From Paracoccus spongiarum (lineage in GTDB: Bacteria; Pseudomonadota; Alphaproteobacteria; Rhodobacterales; Rhodobacteraceae), in NCBI RefSeq assembly GCF_030732095.1, contig NZ_JAVAMQ010000011.1, positions 78,345 through 142,344 of the forward strand: DNA of 64,000 nucleotides, read 5' to 3'. This document shows, in pieces, positions 1 to 11,069 of the stretch. Every line of letters starts with the position of its first letter. Position 1 is the stretch's first letter. Below the pieces are notes generated by a model. It was not told the DNA's origin and made no database searches. It saw only the letters and a program-made list of their open reading frames with translations. A program made the position numbers and the translations under genes.

Positions 1-1290
<1,290 letters not shown>

Positions 1291-1294
1291 GCCT

Positions 1295-1891
1295 TCAGAT
1301 ATCGGTGCCGACCTGCCGGCGTTCCAGACGCGCCACGCCGTCGATGGCCTCTTGCTGATTGGGATGGATGGCAAGGCTCTGGCGATAGGCCGCCAGCGCG
1401 CGGTCGTCGTCGCCGATCTCCTCGAACAGCGCGCCCAGCTGCGTCAGCGCGGCGAAGTGGCGCGGCTCGAGGATCAGCACCTGCGACAGGTCGGCGATCG
1501 CGGGGCCCGTCTGCCCCGCCGCCGCAAGCGCCGCAGCCCGCGCCTGCCAGCCCGCAGCAAAGCCCGGCGCATGGTCGGTCAGCGCGCCCAGATGGCCCAG
1601 TGCTGCCTCGAGATCGCCCTGGTCCAGCGCCTCCTCGCCGCGCTTCAGAAGCAGGTCCATCGCCGCCGAGCCGGATTTCGACCATTCCCGCAGAATGTCG
1701 GATTCGGCGATCCGCCAGGCTTCGCCCTCGGGCCGGGCCAGCTGGTCGAACAGCCCGTCCATGCCGGCGGCGTCCTGCGCCGCGGCAAGATGTGCCGCGC
1801 CGAAACTTATTGCCAATATGCCGAAAATCGTCAGAACTCGGCGGCGGAGTGCCGTGACGACAGAGTGGAATTGATCGGCAAGCGGGCGCAT
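1295..1891 (-). CDS. Exported tetratricopeptide-repeat (TPR) protein
   Basis: 198 aa from the ATG at 1891; an upstream in-frame ATG at 1933 would add 14 residues before the obvious signal sequence. The N-terminus has an RRR charge cluster, a hydrophobic run (VLTIFGILAISFGAAHLA) and an AAA-Q cleavage site, so the protein is probably periplasmic. Residues ~95-190 form helical TPR-like repeats (GDLEAALGHLGALTDHAPGF, then HFAALTQLGALFEEIGDDD), typical of protein-protein interaction scaffolds. It lies 4 bases upstream of the SUV3-like helicase gene and is divergent from the SCP2 gene, with 62 bases between starts. No specific partner can be named. Confidence 0.8.
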   Translation of the reverse strand: MRPLADQFHSVVTALRRRVLTIFGILAISFGAAHLAAAQDAAGMDGLFDQLARPEGEAWRIAESDILREWSKSGSAAMDLLLKRGEEALDQGDLEAALGHLGALTDHAPGFAAGWQARAAALAAAGQTGPAIADLSQVLILEPRHFAALTQLGALFEEIGDDDRALAAYRQSLAIHPNQQEAIDGVARLERRQVGTDI

Positions 1892-1953
1892 ATCCGAAGG
1901 TGTAACCCGGCCCGCATGTCGGGCGCCAGCCAAAGCGCGATGAGAGGACCAGT

Positions 1954-2238
1954 ATGAGCGATGTTGTGAACGCCGCAGTCGAGAAGCTGAACGAGAAGAT
2001 CGGCAGCTTCGGGTCGACCGCCAAATTCGTGATCGAGGACGAGGGCTCGATCATGATCGACGAGAACGGCGTCCGCGCCGGCGACGAAGAGGCAGAGGTG
2101 ACCCTGAAGGCGAGCCGCGACACCTTCGAGGGCATCCTGAACGGCACCGTGAACCCGGCGACCGCCTTCATGATGGGCAAGCTGAAGATCGACGGCTCGA
2201 TGGGCGTGGCGATGCAGCTGGGTCAGGCGCTGTCCTGA
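1954..2238 (+). CDS. SCP2 sterol-binding domain protein
   Basis: A 94-residue protein that is essentially one SCP2 domain: an N-terminal amphipathic helix, the beta-sheet segment AKFVIEDEGSIMIDENG, then the family-typical end around NPATAFMMGKLKIDGSMGVA. SCP2 domains form a hydrophobic tunnel that binds lipids or fatty acyl-CoA. Bacterial stand-alone copies have no firmly assigned function. No signal peptide is present, so it is cytoplasmic. The next gene, a lipase-like hydrolase, starts 8 bases after this stop, which suggests a two-gene lipid-related operon. The ATG follows a GAGAGGACC ribosome-binding region. Confidence 0.9.
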   Translation: MSDVVNAAVEKLNEKIGSFGSTAKFVIEDEGSIMIDENGVRAGDEEAEVTLKASRDTFEGILNGTVNPATAFMMGKLKIDGSMGVAMQLGQALS

Positions 2239-2245
2239 CGGATCG

Positions 2246-3187
2246 GTGACCGAGGCCGCCCCCTTTCACCAGTTGCCGGGCGATGCCCGGAGGCCGGCAC
2301 GCGCCTTCTGGGCGCGGGCCGAGGACGGCGTGCGGCTGCGCATGGCCTGCTGGGACGGCGGCGACGGGACCGCGGGCAGCATTCTGCTGTTTCCGGGCCG
2401 CACCGAATATATCGAGAAATATGCCCCCATCGCCCAGCTTCTGAACGCCGAGGGCTATGACGTTCTGGCCATCGACTGGCGCGGACAGGGGCTGTCGGAC
2501 CGGCTGCAGGACGACCCCCGCCCCGGCCATGTCAACGACTTCGCGGATTACCAGCGCGACGTGGTGGAAATGGTCGTCGCCGCCACCGAGCTGGACCTGC
2601 CCCGGCCCTGGCACCTGCTGGCGCATTCGATGGGCGGCTGCATCGGGCTGGCGGCGCTGCATGCCGACCTGCCGGTGGCGACGGCGGTATTCTCGGCGCC
2701 GATGTGGGGCGTCAACCTGCGCCAGATGCCGCATGGCGTCGCCCTGGGGATCGCATATCTGGCCGGCAGGCTGGGCCACGGCGGGCGCAGCGCGCCGGGC
2801 AGCGGCGCGGTCGGCGCCTACATGCTGGACGAGGCGTTCAGCGCCAACCTGCTGACCGGCGACGCCGAGGAATGGTGCAGGCTGCTGCGCGAGGCGGCCG
2901 CCTGGCCCGACCTGACCATCGGCGGCGCCAGCTATCACTGGGTCTCGCGGGCGCTGAACGAATGTTCGCGCCTCGACAGGCTCGGCTCGCCCGACCTGCC
3001 GATGACCGTGTCGCTGGGCAGCGAGGAAAAGGTCGTCTCGGCGGCGGCGATCCGCAGCCGCACGGCGCGCTGGCCGAACGCCCGCCTGCTGGAGATCGAG
3101 GGCGCGCGCCACGAGGTGATGATGGAGGCCGCGCCCCTGCGCGACATGTTCCTGTCGGCGGCACTGGAACGGTTCCGCGACGGCTGA
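2246..3187 (+). CDS. Alpha/beta hydrolase, lysophospholipase / monoacylglycerol-lipase type
   Basis: 313 aa from a GTG start 8 bases after the SCP2 stop. The fold landmarks are FPGRTEYIEKYAPIAQ (oxyanion region), DWRGQGLSDR, the nucleophile elbow AHSMGG with Ser at about residue 128, and the C-terminal GARHEVMME carrying the presumed catalytic His. This layout matches the PldB/monoglyceride lipase subgroup, which hydrolyses lysophospholipids or monoacylglycerols. No export signal is visible. It is convergent with corC, 22 bases away. The exact substrate cannot be read from sequence. Confidence 0.85.
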   Translation: MTEAAPFHQLPGDARRPARAFWARAEDGVRLRMACWDGGDGTAGSILLFPGRTEYIEKYAPIAQLLNAEGYDVLAIDWRGQGLSDRLQDDPRPGHVNDFADYQRDVVEMVVAATELDLPRPWHLLAHSMGGCIGLAALHADLPVATAVFSAPMWGVNLRQMPHGVALGIAYLAGRLGHGGRSAPGSGAVGAYMLDEAFSANLLTGDAEEWCRLLREAAAWPDLTIGGASYHWVSRALNECSRLDRLGSPDLPMTVSLGSEEKVVSAAAIRSRTARWPNARLLEIEGARHEVMMEAAPLRDMFLSAALERFRDG

Positions 3188-3209
3188 ACCCCGCCCCCGC
3201 GCCACGCCA

Positions 3210-4169
3210 TCACCCGCCCGGGCGGTCGTCCCTGCCCGCCGGCGCCGCGCCCGCCGGTCCTGGGCGCGTGGCGGCCGCATGACCCGGCAGCCGCAGCCGG
3301 ACCCGCTTGATGCGGCGGGGATCGGCATCGACCACCTCGAACTCGGCCCCCGAGTCATGGCCGATCACCTCGCCGCGCAGCGGCACCCGGCCGGTCAGCA
3401 TGAAGATCAGCCCGCCGAGCGTATCGACCTCGTCATCCTCGTTGTCGCTGGACAGGCGCAGCCCGGTCTCGGCCTCGACCTCGGCCAGCGGCGCGCGGGC
3501 CTGGATCAGCCACTGGCCGGGCTTCTCGGCCAGCCACAGCCCGCCCTCGACCTCGTCATGCTCGTCCTCGATCTCGCCGATCACCTGCTCGATCAGGTCC
3601 TCGATCGTCACCAGCCCGTCCACCCCGCCATATTCGTCGATCACCAGCGCCATGTGGATCCGCTTCTGCTGCATCTGCTGCAACAGCACGCCGATCGGCA
3701 TCGAGGGCGGCACATAGAGAAGCGGGCGCAGCATCGGCCGCAGGGTGAACTTGCCGCCCTTGCCGAAGCCATGCTTCAGCGCCAGGTCCTTCAGGTGGAT
3801 CATTCCCAGCGGGCTGTCCAGCGTGCCGCGAAACACCGGCACCCGCGAGAAGCCGTGCTCGCGGAACATCTCGACCAGATCCTCCAGAGTGACGGTCACC
3901 GGAGCGGCGATGATCTCGACCTTGGGGATGGCCACGTCATCGACGCGCAGCCGCCGCAGATTGACCATGCCGGGCGCGGGCTGTGCGTCGGGGCGGTCGT
4001 TCCCCCCGTCCCCCTCAGCCGCATCGTCGCCACCGGTCAGCGCGCCGAAGAAGCGGCCGAAGAAGCCGCGCGAACTGGGCAGGTCGCGGCCGTCGCCGCC
4101 AACGCCGTCGGCCGGGCCTGCCGCGTCTTCGCCCAACGGCATGTCGGGGGATCGGGACTCGGAACTCAT
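3210..4169 (-). CDS. corC: CorC/HlyC-type hemolysin-family protein with paired CBS domains
   Basis: 319 aa from the ATG at 4169, whose A overlaps the ybeY stop (TGATG). After a disordered acidic N-terminus (residues 1-60) come two CBS motifs (EMFREHGFSRVPVF and KRIHMALVIDEYGGVDGLVT) and a C-terminal CorC/HlyC transporter-associated domain (VDTLGGLIFMLTGRVPLRGE). There is no transmembrane DUF21 region, so this is the short soluble CorC type seen beside ybeY, not the membrane CorB/HlyC form. CorC is linked to Mg2+/Co2+ efflux. The gene is the last of a tight phoH-ybeY-corC operon. Confidence 0.93.
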   Translation of the reverse strand: MSSESRSPDMPLGEDAAGPADGVGGDGRDLPSSRGFFGRFFGALTGGDDAAEGDGGNDRPDAQPAPGMVNLRRLRVDDVAIPKVEIIAAPVTVTLEDLVEMFREHGFSRVPVFRGTLDSPLGMIHLKDLALKHGFGKGGKFTLRPMLRPLLYVPPSMPIGVLLQQMQQKRIHMALVIDEYGGVDGLVTIEDLIEQVIGEIEDEHDEVEGGLWLAEKPGQWLIQARAPLAEVEAETGLRLSSDNEDDEVDTLGGLIFMLTGRVPLRGEVIGHDSGAEFEVVDADPRRIKRVRLRLPGHAAATRPGPAGAAPAGRDDRPGG

Positions 4170-4663
4170 CACATTGTCTCTTGATAGGGGTCGGGAATGT
4201 CGAGGCCGCGCAGGATGCTGCGCTCGGTCGCCTCCATCATCTGCGCATCGGCGTCGTCGAGATGGTCGTAGCCCAGCAGGTGCAGGGTCGCGTGGACCAG
4301 CAGATGCGTGACATGGTGGGCCAGCGGCTTGTGCTGGGCCGATGCCTCGGCCAGGCAGGTGTCGTAGGCGATGGCGATGTCGCCAAGCTCGTCCTCGTCG
4401 GGCGGCTCGGGGCGGGTGCCCGGATCGCGCGGCGCGGGCTCGGCCGAGGGCCATGACAGCACATTGGTCGGTTGCGGCTTGCCGCGGAAATCGGCGTTCA
4501 GCGCGGCGATGCGGGCGTCGTCGCAGCCCAGCACCGCGACCTCGCCGCCGATGTCGTGCCAGCGCAGCGTGGCCTCGACGGCGCGCGCGGCCAGGGCGTC
4601 AAGCCCGGCCGCGTCCCATCGGTCGTCCTCGATGATGCAATCGGCGGTGATCTCGTCAGGCAT
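4169..4663 (-). CDS. ybeY: Endoribonuclease YbeY (rRNA maturation factor)
   Basis: 164 aa starting at the ATG at 4663, inside the last 8 bases of phoH. The zinc-binding signature HATLHLLGYDH (three His) is intact, preceded by DELGDIAIAYDTC, a conserved strand. YbeY is a metal-dependent single-strand endoribonuclease needed for 16S rRNA 3' end maturation and ribosome quality control. An acidic/proline insert (about residues 75-92) is slightly longer than in enterobacterial YbeY. The overlaps on both sides indicate translational coupling with phoH and corC. Confidence 0.95.
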   Translation of the reverse strand: MPDEITADCIIEDDRWDAAGLDALAARAVEATLRWHDIGGEVAVLGCDDARIAALNADFRGKPQPTNVLSWPSAEPAPRDPGTRPEPPDEDELGDIAIAYDTCLAEASAQHKPLAHHVTHLLVHATLHLLGYDHLDDADAQMMEATERSILRGLDIPDPYQETM

Positions 4664-5732
4664 CGTTTCGCATGGCGCGGCGCGGAACCCGGTCGCCGCG
4701 CACCTCCGGCGTTTCGCCCCGCGCGATCGCGGCGGCATCCTCGGCGTCATACGCCTCGATGATGCGGGCGACAAGCGGGTGGCGCACCACGTCCTTCGCG
4801 GTGAAATAGCTGAAGCTGATGCCCTTGACCCCGTCGAGGATGCGCTCGGCATCGGCCAGCCCCGACTGCATGCCGCGCGGCAGGTCGACCTGCGTGCGGT
4901 CGCCCGTGATGACCATGCGGCTTCCTTCGCCCAGCCGGGTCAGGAACATCTTCATCTGCATCTGCGTGGCGTTCTGCGCCTCGTCCAGCACGACGAAGGC
5001 GCTCGAGAGGGTGCGGCCGCGCATGAAGGCCAGCGGCGCAATCTCGATGCGCTTTTCCTCCATCAGCTTCTGCATCTGCTTGCCGGGCAAGAAATCGTTC
5101 AGCGCGTCATAGAGCGGCTGCATGTAGGGATCGACCTTCTCCTTCATGTCGCCGGGCAGAAAGCCCAGCCGCTCGCCCGCCTCGACGGCGGGGCGCGACA
5201 GGATGATCTTGTCGACCTGACCGCCGATCAGCATGGTCACGCCGACCGCCACGGCCAGATAGGTCTTGCCGGTGCCTGCCGGGCCGATGCCGAAGGCCAG
5301 TTCGTTCTCGAAAAGGGCCCGGACATAGGCCTTTTGCGCGTCGGTGCGCGGCTCGACCGATTTCTTGCGGGTGCGCAGTTCGTAATTGCCCGAGGCGAAC
5401 ATTTCCAGCTGGTCTGCCGGCGTCATCTCGGCGCCGGGGTCGATGCCCATCCGCAGCGCCGCCTCGACCTCGGCAAGGCCGACCTGCCGTCCCTGTTCCA
5501 GCCGGGCGTAAAGACCGCGCAGCAGCTGTGCCGCCTCGGCCTGCGCCTCGGGGCCGCCGACCACGGCAAGCTGGTTGCCGCGTCGCAGGATGTGGATGCC
5601 AAGGGCTTCCTCGATGCGGGCCAGATGCCGGTCACTGGCACCGCACAGGTCGATCAGCAGCCGGTTATCGGGAAATTCCAGCAGGGTTTCGGCGTGATGG
5701 GTCGCGACGGGGGGCGTTGGGGTCAGGCCCAA
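4656..5732 (-). CDS. phoH: PhoH family ATPase (YbeZ)
   Basis: 358 aa. The Walker A sequence GPAGTGKT is at residues 150-157, and FVVLDEAQNAT (Walker B) is about 100 residues later, followed by MVITGDRTQVDLP. The N-terminal ~100 residues form the KH-like/PhoH-associated region usual for YbeZ. The protein is a predicted ATP-dependent RNA helicase-like partner of YbeY, and the 8-base overlap with ybeY supports this. miaB, often found upstream, is absent; 156 bases without a recognisable gene separate it from mlaF. Confidence 0.94.
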   Translation of the reverse strand: MGLTPTPPVATHHAETLLEFPDNRLLIDLCGASDRHLARIEEALGIHILRRGNQLAVVGGPEAQAEAAQLLRGLYARLEQGRQVGLAEVEAALRMGIDPGAEMTPADQLEMFASGNYELRTRKKSVEPRTDAQKAYVRALFENELAFGIGPAGTGKTYLAVAVGVTMLIGGQVDKIILSRPAVEAGERLGFLPGDMKEKVDPYMQPLYDALNDFLPGKQMQKLMEEKRIEIAPLAFMRGRTLSSAFVVLDEAQNATQMQMKMFLTRLGEGSRMVITGDRTQVDLPRGMQSGLADAERILDGVKGISFSYFTAKDVVRHPLVARIIEAYDAEDAAAIARGETPEVRGDRVPRRAMRNDA

Positions 5733-5888
5733 AATTCTCTCCAGCTTGGTCTGTTAAACCTATGGTGGCGCTCCGGGGGGATTCGCACAAGATGATGTTG
5801 AGCGATTGTGCGGCATTCCTGCCAGCGAAGGCGGCAGCCGCCGCGTCCGGCGCGGCCGTGTGCCGCCCGCGCGGGCAGTCCGGGCGGA

Positions 5889-6599
5889 TCATGCGGGCGT
5901 TTTCCCCAGAAACTCGGCCAGTTCGGGCGCGGCGTCCATCGCGCTTGCGGCACCCTGCCAGGCGATGCGACCATCCTGCAGCATCGCGACCCGGTCGCCT
6001 ATGGCGCGCACCGAGGCCATGTCGTGGGTGATGGTGATGGCGGTCGCGCCGGTTTCGCGCACGATGCCGCGAATCAGCTGGTTGATGCGGCGCGCGCGGA
6101 TCGGATCGAGGCCGGTCGTCGGCTCGTCGAAGAAGATGATCTGCGGGTCATCGGCGATGGCGCGGGCCAGGCCGACACGCTTGGCCATGCCGCCCGACAG
6201 CTCGGCCGGCATCAGGTCGGCGGTTTCGGGCGCAAGGCCCACGCGGCGCAGCTTGTCGATCGCGATGGCGCGGGCGTTGGCGTCGGCCATGCGCTGGCGC
6301 AGCCGGAAGGCCACGTTCTGCCAGACGGTGAGGCTGTCGAACAGCGCACCACCCTGGAACAGCATCCCGAACCGGCGCAGGAAATCGGGGCGCGTGGCGC
6401 GGTCCAGCGGGCGGCCCTGCCACAGCACCTCGCCCCGGTCGGGCGGCACGAGGCCGAGGATGCATTTCAGCAGCACCGACTTGCCGGTGCCGGACTGGCC
6501 GATCACGCACAGGCTTTCGCCCTGCGCCACCGACAGGTCGATGCCGGCCAGCACCGTCTTGGGGCCGAAGGTCTTGTGCAGGTCACGCGCCTCGATCAT
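5889..6599 (-). CDS. mlaF: ABC transporter ATPase, MlaF-like (phospholipid transport)
   Basis: 236 aa. The Walker A GQSGTGKS is at residues 34-41, the ABC signature LSGGMAKRVGLARAIA is near residue 134 and Walker B IIFFDEPTTGLDP follows. The signature variant with GGMAKR is characteristic of MlaF/Ttg2A, the ATPase of the retrograde phospholipid (MCE) transporter. Its start overlaps the mlaE stop by 4 bases (ATGA). MlaD, MlaB and MlaC are not encoded next to it, so partner subunits must lie elsewhere or the system is reduced. Confidence 0.9.
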   Translation of the reverse strand: MIEARDLHKTFGPKTVLAGIDLSVAQGESLCVIGQSGTGKSVLLKCILGLVPPDRGEVLWQGRPLDRATRPDFLRRFGMLFQGGALFDSLTVWQNVAFRLRQRMADANARAIAIDKLRRVGLAPETADLMPAELSGGMAKRVGLARAIADDPQIIFFDEPTTGLDPIRARRINQLIRGIVRETGATAITITHDMASVRAIGDRVAMLQDGRIAWQGAASAMDAAPELAEFLGKTPA

Positions 6600-7360
6600 T
6601 CGAAGAACAGCCCGGTCAGGATGAAGTTCGCGGCCAGGATGCCGACGGCGGCGGCGACGACGGCGGCCTTGGTGGCCTGTCCGACGCCCTCGGCCCCGCG
6701 GCCCGAGCGCATCCCGAACCAGCAGCCGCTGGTCGCTACGATCAGCCCGAACGCCGCGCCCTTCACCAGGCCCGACAGCACGTCCCAGCCCTCCAGATAG
6801 GCCCAGCTGTTGGCCAGATAGGCGGTCGAGTTGAAGCCGAGCGACTGCGTGCCGACCAGCCAGCCGCCCATGATGCCGATGCTGTCGCCCACCGCCACCA
6901 GCAGCGGCACGGTCAGCGTCGCGGCCCAGAGGCGCGGCGTGACCAGCCAGCGCACCGGGTCGGTGGACAGCGTCACCAGCGCGTCGATCTGTTCGGTGAC
7001 CCGCATCGTGCCGATCTCGGCCGCGATCGAACTGGCCACCCGGGCCGCGACCATCAGCCCGCCCAGCACCGGGCCCAGTTCGCGCACCATGCCGATGGCC
7101 ACGATCGCCGGCACCACGTCGCTGGCCTGGAACCGGGCGCCACCGGAATGGATCTGCAGGGCCAGCGCGGCGCCGGTGAACAGCGCCGTCAGCCCGACGA
7201 CCGGCAGCGACAGCCAGCCGATCTGCACCAGCTGCGTGGCGAAGGCGCGCGGATAGAAGGGCCGCAGCCGCACCAGCCCGCGCCCGGCGAACAGCGCCAC
7301 CGCGCCGATGCCGCGCATCAGCCGCAGCGCGGCCCGGCCGGTCAGCCTGATGGGGTTCAA
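6596..7360 (-). CDS. mlaE: MlaE-family ABC transporter permease
   Basis: 254 aa with about five to six hydrophobic segments and the conserved MlaE features: LQIHSGGARFQASDVVP, MVREL-GPVLGGLMVAARV and EIGTMRVTEQIDALVTL. MlaE is the inner-membrane permease that exchanges phospholipids with an MCE protein (MlaD). It sits between alr and mlaF with 4-base ATGA overlaps at both ends, so cell-wall D-alanine supply and lipid transport are translationally coupled here. The family assignment is secure. Confidence 0.92.
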   Translation of the reverse strand: MNPIRLTGRAALRLMRGIGAVALFAGRGLVRLRPFYPRAFATQLVQIGWLSLPVVGLTALFTGAALALQIHSGGARFQASDVVPAIVAIGMVRELGPVLGGLMVAARVASSIAAEIGTMRVTEQIDALVTLSTDPVRWLVTPRLWAATLTVPLLVAVGDSIGIMGGWLVGTQSLGFNSTAYLANSWAYLEGWDVLSGLVKGAAFGLIVATSGCWFGMRSGRGAEGVGQATKAAVVAAAVGILAANFILTGLFFE

Positions 7361-8385
7361 AGGTAGGTCCGTTCGTAACGCTGCCGCAGCGAGGTCAGCA
7401 CCTCGTAGCCGATGGTTCCGGCGAAATCCGCCAGCCGGTCGATGGGCTGTTCGGGGCAGATCAGCTCCAGCGCATCGGGCACGGAGGAGAGGTCGGTGAC
7501 ATCGGCGGTGATCAGGTCCATCGAGACCCGCCCGACGATCGGACAGGCCGCGCCACCGGCGTAAAGGCTGGCGCCGCTGGAGGACAGCGCCCTCAGGATG
7601 CCATCGGCATAGCCCGCCGCGACCGTGGCGATGCGGCGCCGCGCCCCGGCCGTCCAGGTGGCGCCATAGCCCACATACTCGCCGGCCTCGACCTGCCGGG
7701 TCTGGATCACCGGCAGCGACAGCCGCACGACCTGCCGCGCCTCGGCGAAGGGCAGCCCGCCGTAAAGGCCGACGCCCGGCCGCACCAGGTCGAAGTGGTA
7801 ATCCGGCCCCAACAGGATGCCGCCCGTCGCCGCCAGCGAGCGTGGCACGGCGCAGCCCTCGGTCATGGCGCGAAAGGCGGCCAGCTGCGCGGCATTGGCC
7901 GGGTGGTCCGGCTCATCGGCGCAGGCCAGATGCGACATGATGAAATCGGGCCCCCGGCCGCCATTCGCCGCCAGAGCCTCGGCCCGGATGGCAGCCCATT
8001 CGCCAGCCTCCATTCCCATCCGGTTCATGCCGCTGTCCAGCTGGATCGCGAAGGGCTGGCCGGGACGCATCACCCGGTCGCGGAAGAACTGCGCGGGGCT
8101 GTTCAGGACCGGCACCAGCCCGGCCAGATCCTCGCCCTCCATATGCCCCGACAGGACGTTGATGCGCGCGTCATCGGGCAGGTGCGGCCGGATCGCGCGT
8201 CCCTCCTTGGCCAGCGCGACAAAGAAGTCGCGCGCGCCGGCCGCATAAAGCGCCGCGACCACGCGCGGCGCGCCCAGCCCGTAGGCATCGGCCTTGACCA
8301 CGGCGGCGGCGCGGGCCGCCGGCGCGCGGCCGGCCAGCGCCCGCCAATTGGCCACGATGGCCCCGGTGTCGATCGTCAGTCCCAT
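7357..8385 (-). CDS. alr: Alanine racemase
   Basis: 342 aa from the ATG at 8385; an earlier in-frame ATG at 8460 would add a basic, non-homologous tail running into the pcc regulatory region, so it is rejected. The PLP-binding lysine is K31 in AVVKADAYGLG, and the C-terminal domain has VGYGATW with the second catalytic Tyr, plus GRVSMDLITADVTD. The enzyme interconverts L- and D-alanine for peptidoglycan. It is the first gene of the alr-mlaE-mlaF operon and is divergent from pccB, with 187 bases between starts. Confidence 0.95.
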   Translation of the reverse strand: MGLTIDTGAIVANWRALAGRAPAARAAAVVKADAYGLGAPRVVAALYAAGARDFFVALAKEGRAIRPHLPDDARINVLSGHMEGEDLAGLVPVLNSPAQFFRDRVMRPGQPFAIQLDSGMNRMGMEAGEWAAIRAEALAANGGRGPDFIMSHLACADEPDHPANAAQLAAFRAMTEGCAVPRSLAATGGILLGPDYHFDLVRPGVGLYGGLPFAEARQVVRLSLPVIQTRQVEAGEYVGYGATWTAGARRRIATVAAGYADGILRALSSSGASLYAGGAACPIVGRVSMDLITADVTDLSSVPDALELICPEQPIDRLADFAGTIGYEVLTSLRQRYERTYL

Positions 8386-8453
8386 GCGCCTTGGCTTGCC
8401 CCCCTGCACGGCCCGCGTCAAGTGCCGCCCGCGCGCCACCACCGCCCGCCGAA

Positions 8454-8501
8454 TTAGCAAATTTGCACTTTGCGCGGGGATGCGGCGATGTAGTTTGCAA
8501 A
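8454..8501. promoter_or_regulatory. Candidate PccR/ScfR operator region upstream of pccB
   Basis: An AT-rich island in an otherwise GC-rich gap. It contains one perfect TTTGCAAA (8494-8501) and an imperfect pair, TTAGCAAA (8454-8461) directly followed by TTTGCACT (8462-8469), forming a GCAAATTTGC palindrome at 8457-8466. The short-chain fatty acyl-CoA regulator PccR of Rhodobacter sphaeroides is reported to recognise TTTGCAAA repeats upstream of pccB, so this is a good candidate for propionyl-CoA-responsive control. The second half of the expected direct repeat is degenerate here, and no PccR gene lies in the window. Confidence 0.6.
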
Positions 8502-8572
8502 TTTTCCCAATTCAGCTTTTCTGCAACTGCATCCCAAGCTACCCTGCGCCGATCTGATCCGGGGGGCCAGCC

Positions 8573-10105
<1,533 letters not shown>

Positions 10106-10309
10106 GTGACGGAATTCGATCGTGATGCACAAAAGCGTGAATGATGCGGCCGGGCCACAGGACGGCGGGTTTGCGCCGCCCGACCCCGACCCCGGCTGTC
10201 GGCCGTGGGGGCGCGCGGCTATGATCGGCGTCGCGGCGGCTCGTCAAGAGGCCGTCCCCACCCCGAGCAGCCGGGCGCCTCGCCGCCCGCCTTACAGGAG
10301 CAGAACCTC

Positions 10310-10450
10310 ATGTCGAAGAAAATCATCCTCGGCCTCGTGCTGGTGTCGGCCTTCGCAGCCTGCCAGCGTCAGCAGCCGGAAGTCGATGTCTACACGCCCA
10401 CCGCGCCGGTCACCACCGAGCCGGTCTATTCGGGCAAATACGGCAACTGA
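10310..10450 (+). CDS. Very small lipoprotein, unknown function
   Basis: 46 aa. The ATG at 10310 follows a strong AGGAG ribosome-binding site at 10296-10300. An N-terminal KK charge, a hydrophobic stretch (IILGLVLVSAF) and Cys within AFAAC form a lipobox. The mature peptide is only about 28 residues, rich in Pro/Thr/Val and ending in Gly-Asn. A lipid-anchored peptide is predicted. A longer in-frame start at 10205 is rejected because the upstream stretch is Arg-rich, non-coding-like sequence. Function unknown. Confidence 0.7.
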   Translation: MSKKIILGLVLVSAFAACQRQQPEVDVYTPTAPVTTEPVYSGKYGN

Positions 10451-10519
10451 TGCCGGCACCTCGCGGACCGGGCGGCAGCGCCGCCCGGTCCGGACGTCGC
10501 GTCCTGCGGGGGCGCGGCC

Positions 10520-10939
10520 ATGCTGAAGCATCGCGGCTTTCCGGGCCGTCTGCCGGGCACCGACTTCCAGTTCACCATACGCCGCGAGAACCGCAAGGCC
10601 GGTCCCACGCCGCTGACGCAGCGCGAGCGGTTCCGCCATCGCAAGCCCGCCGACCAGCGCGCCGATGCGGGATTCCTGGCCGCCCTGATCGAGAATTTCG
10701 GCGATGAGCCCTTCGTGCGCGGCAATCTGGATGCCGGACGGCTGTCCTGGCTTCTGGGCCGCGAGGTCAAGCCGGTTGGCGATTTCGACCCGGCCGATTA
10801 CGACCAGCTTCTGCGCGTCGACATGCAGGTGGCCGAAGCCTCGTTTCCGCAGCTGTTCGCGGCCGACGGACCGTCCGGACCTGACCGGGACGATGCCGAT
10901 GCCGACCGGGACGAGGGCGATGACGGGGATGGGCGCTGA
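10520..10939 (+). CDS. Conserved hypothetical protein in the pcc cluster
   Basis: 139 aa, cytoplasmic, with no signal or membrane segment. The N-terminal half is basic (FTIRRENRKAGPTPLTQRERF), the middle looks globular (FLAALIENFGDEPFVRGNLDAG) and the last 25 residues are an Asp-rich acidic tail (DDADADRDEGDDGDG). I recognise no catalytic motif. Its place between pccB and pccA on the same strand suggests co-expression with propionyl-CoA carboxylase, but no role can be assigned. Confidence 0.68.
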   Translation: MLKHRGFPGRLPGTDFQFTIRRENRKAGPTPLTQRERFRHRKPADQRADAGFLAALIENFGDEPFVRGNLDAGRLSWLLGREVKPVGDFDPADYDQLLRVDMQVAEASFPQLFAADGPSGPDRDDADADRDEGDDGDGR

Positions 10940-11069
10940 TGGGCGATTTGCTGCTTGGCTCCTGGCTGTCACACCCATGTCAGTTTGACTACGCCCGGCG
11001 CTGTGCGATAGTCAGCGCGTGTTTTCAACACCGTGCCCCGAAACGGGCCACAGATACAGGCAGAACCAC

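Noticed and set aside
10122..10526. 134-residue frame overlapping the small lipoprotein
   Set aside because: The translation is Arg/Ser/Pro-rich and overlaps the lipoprotein gene, which has a good ribosome-binding site.
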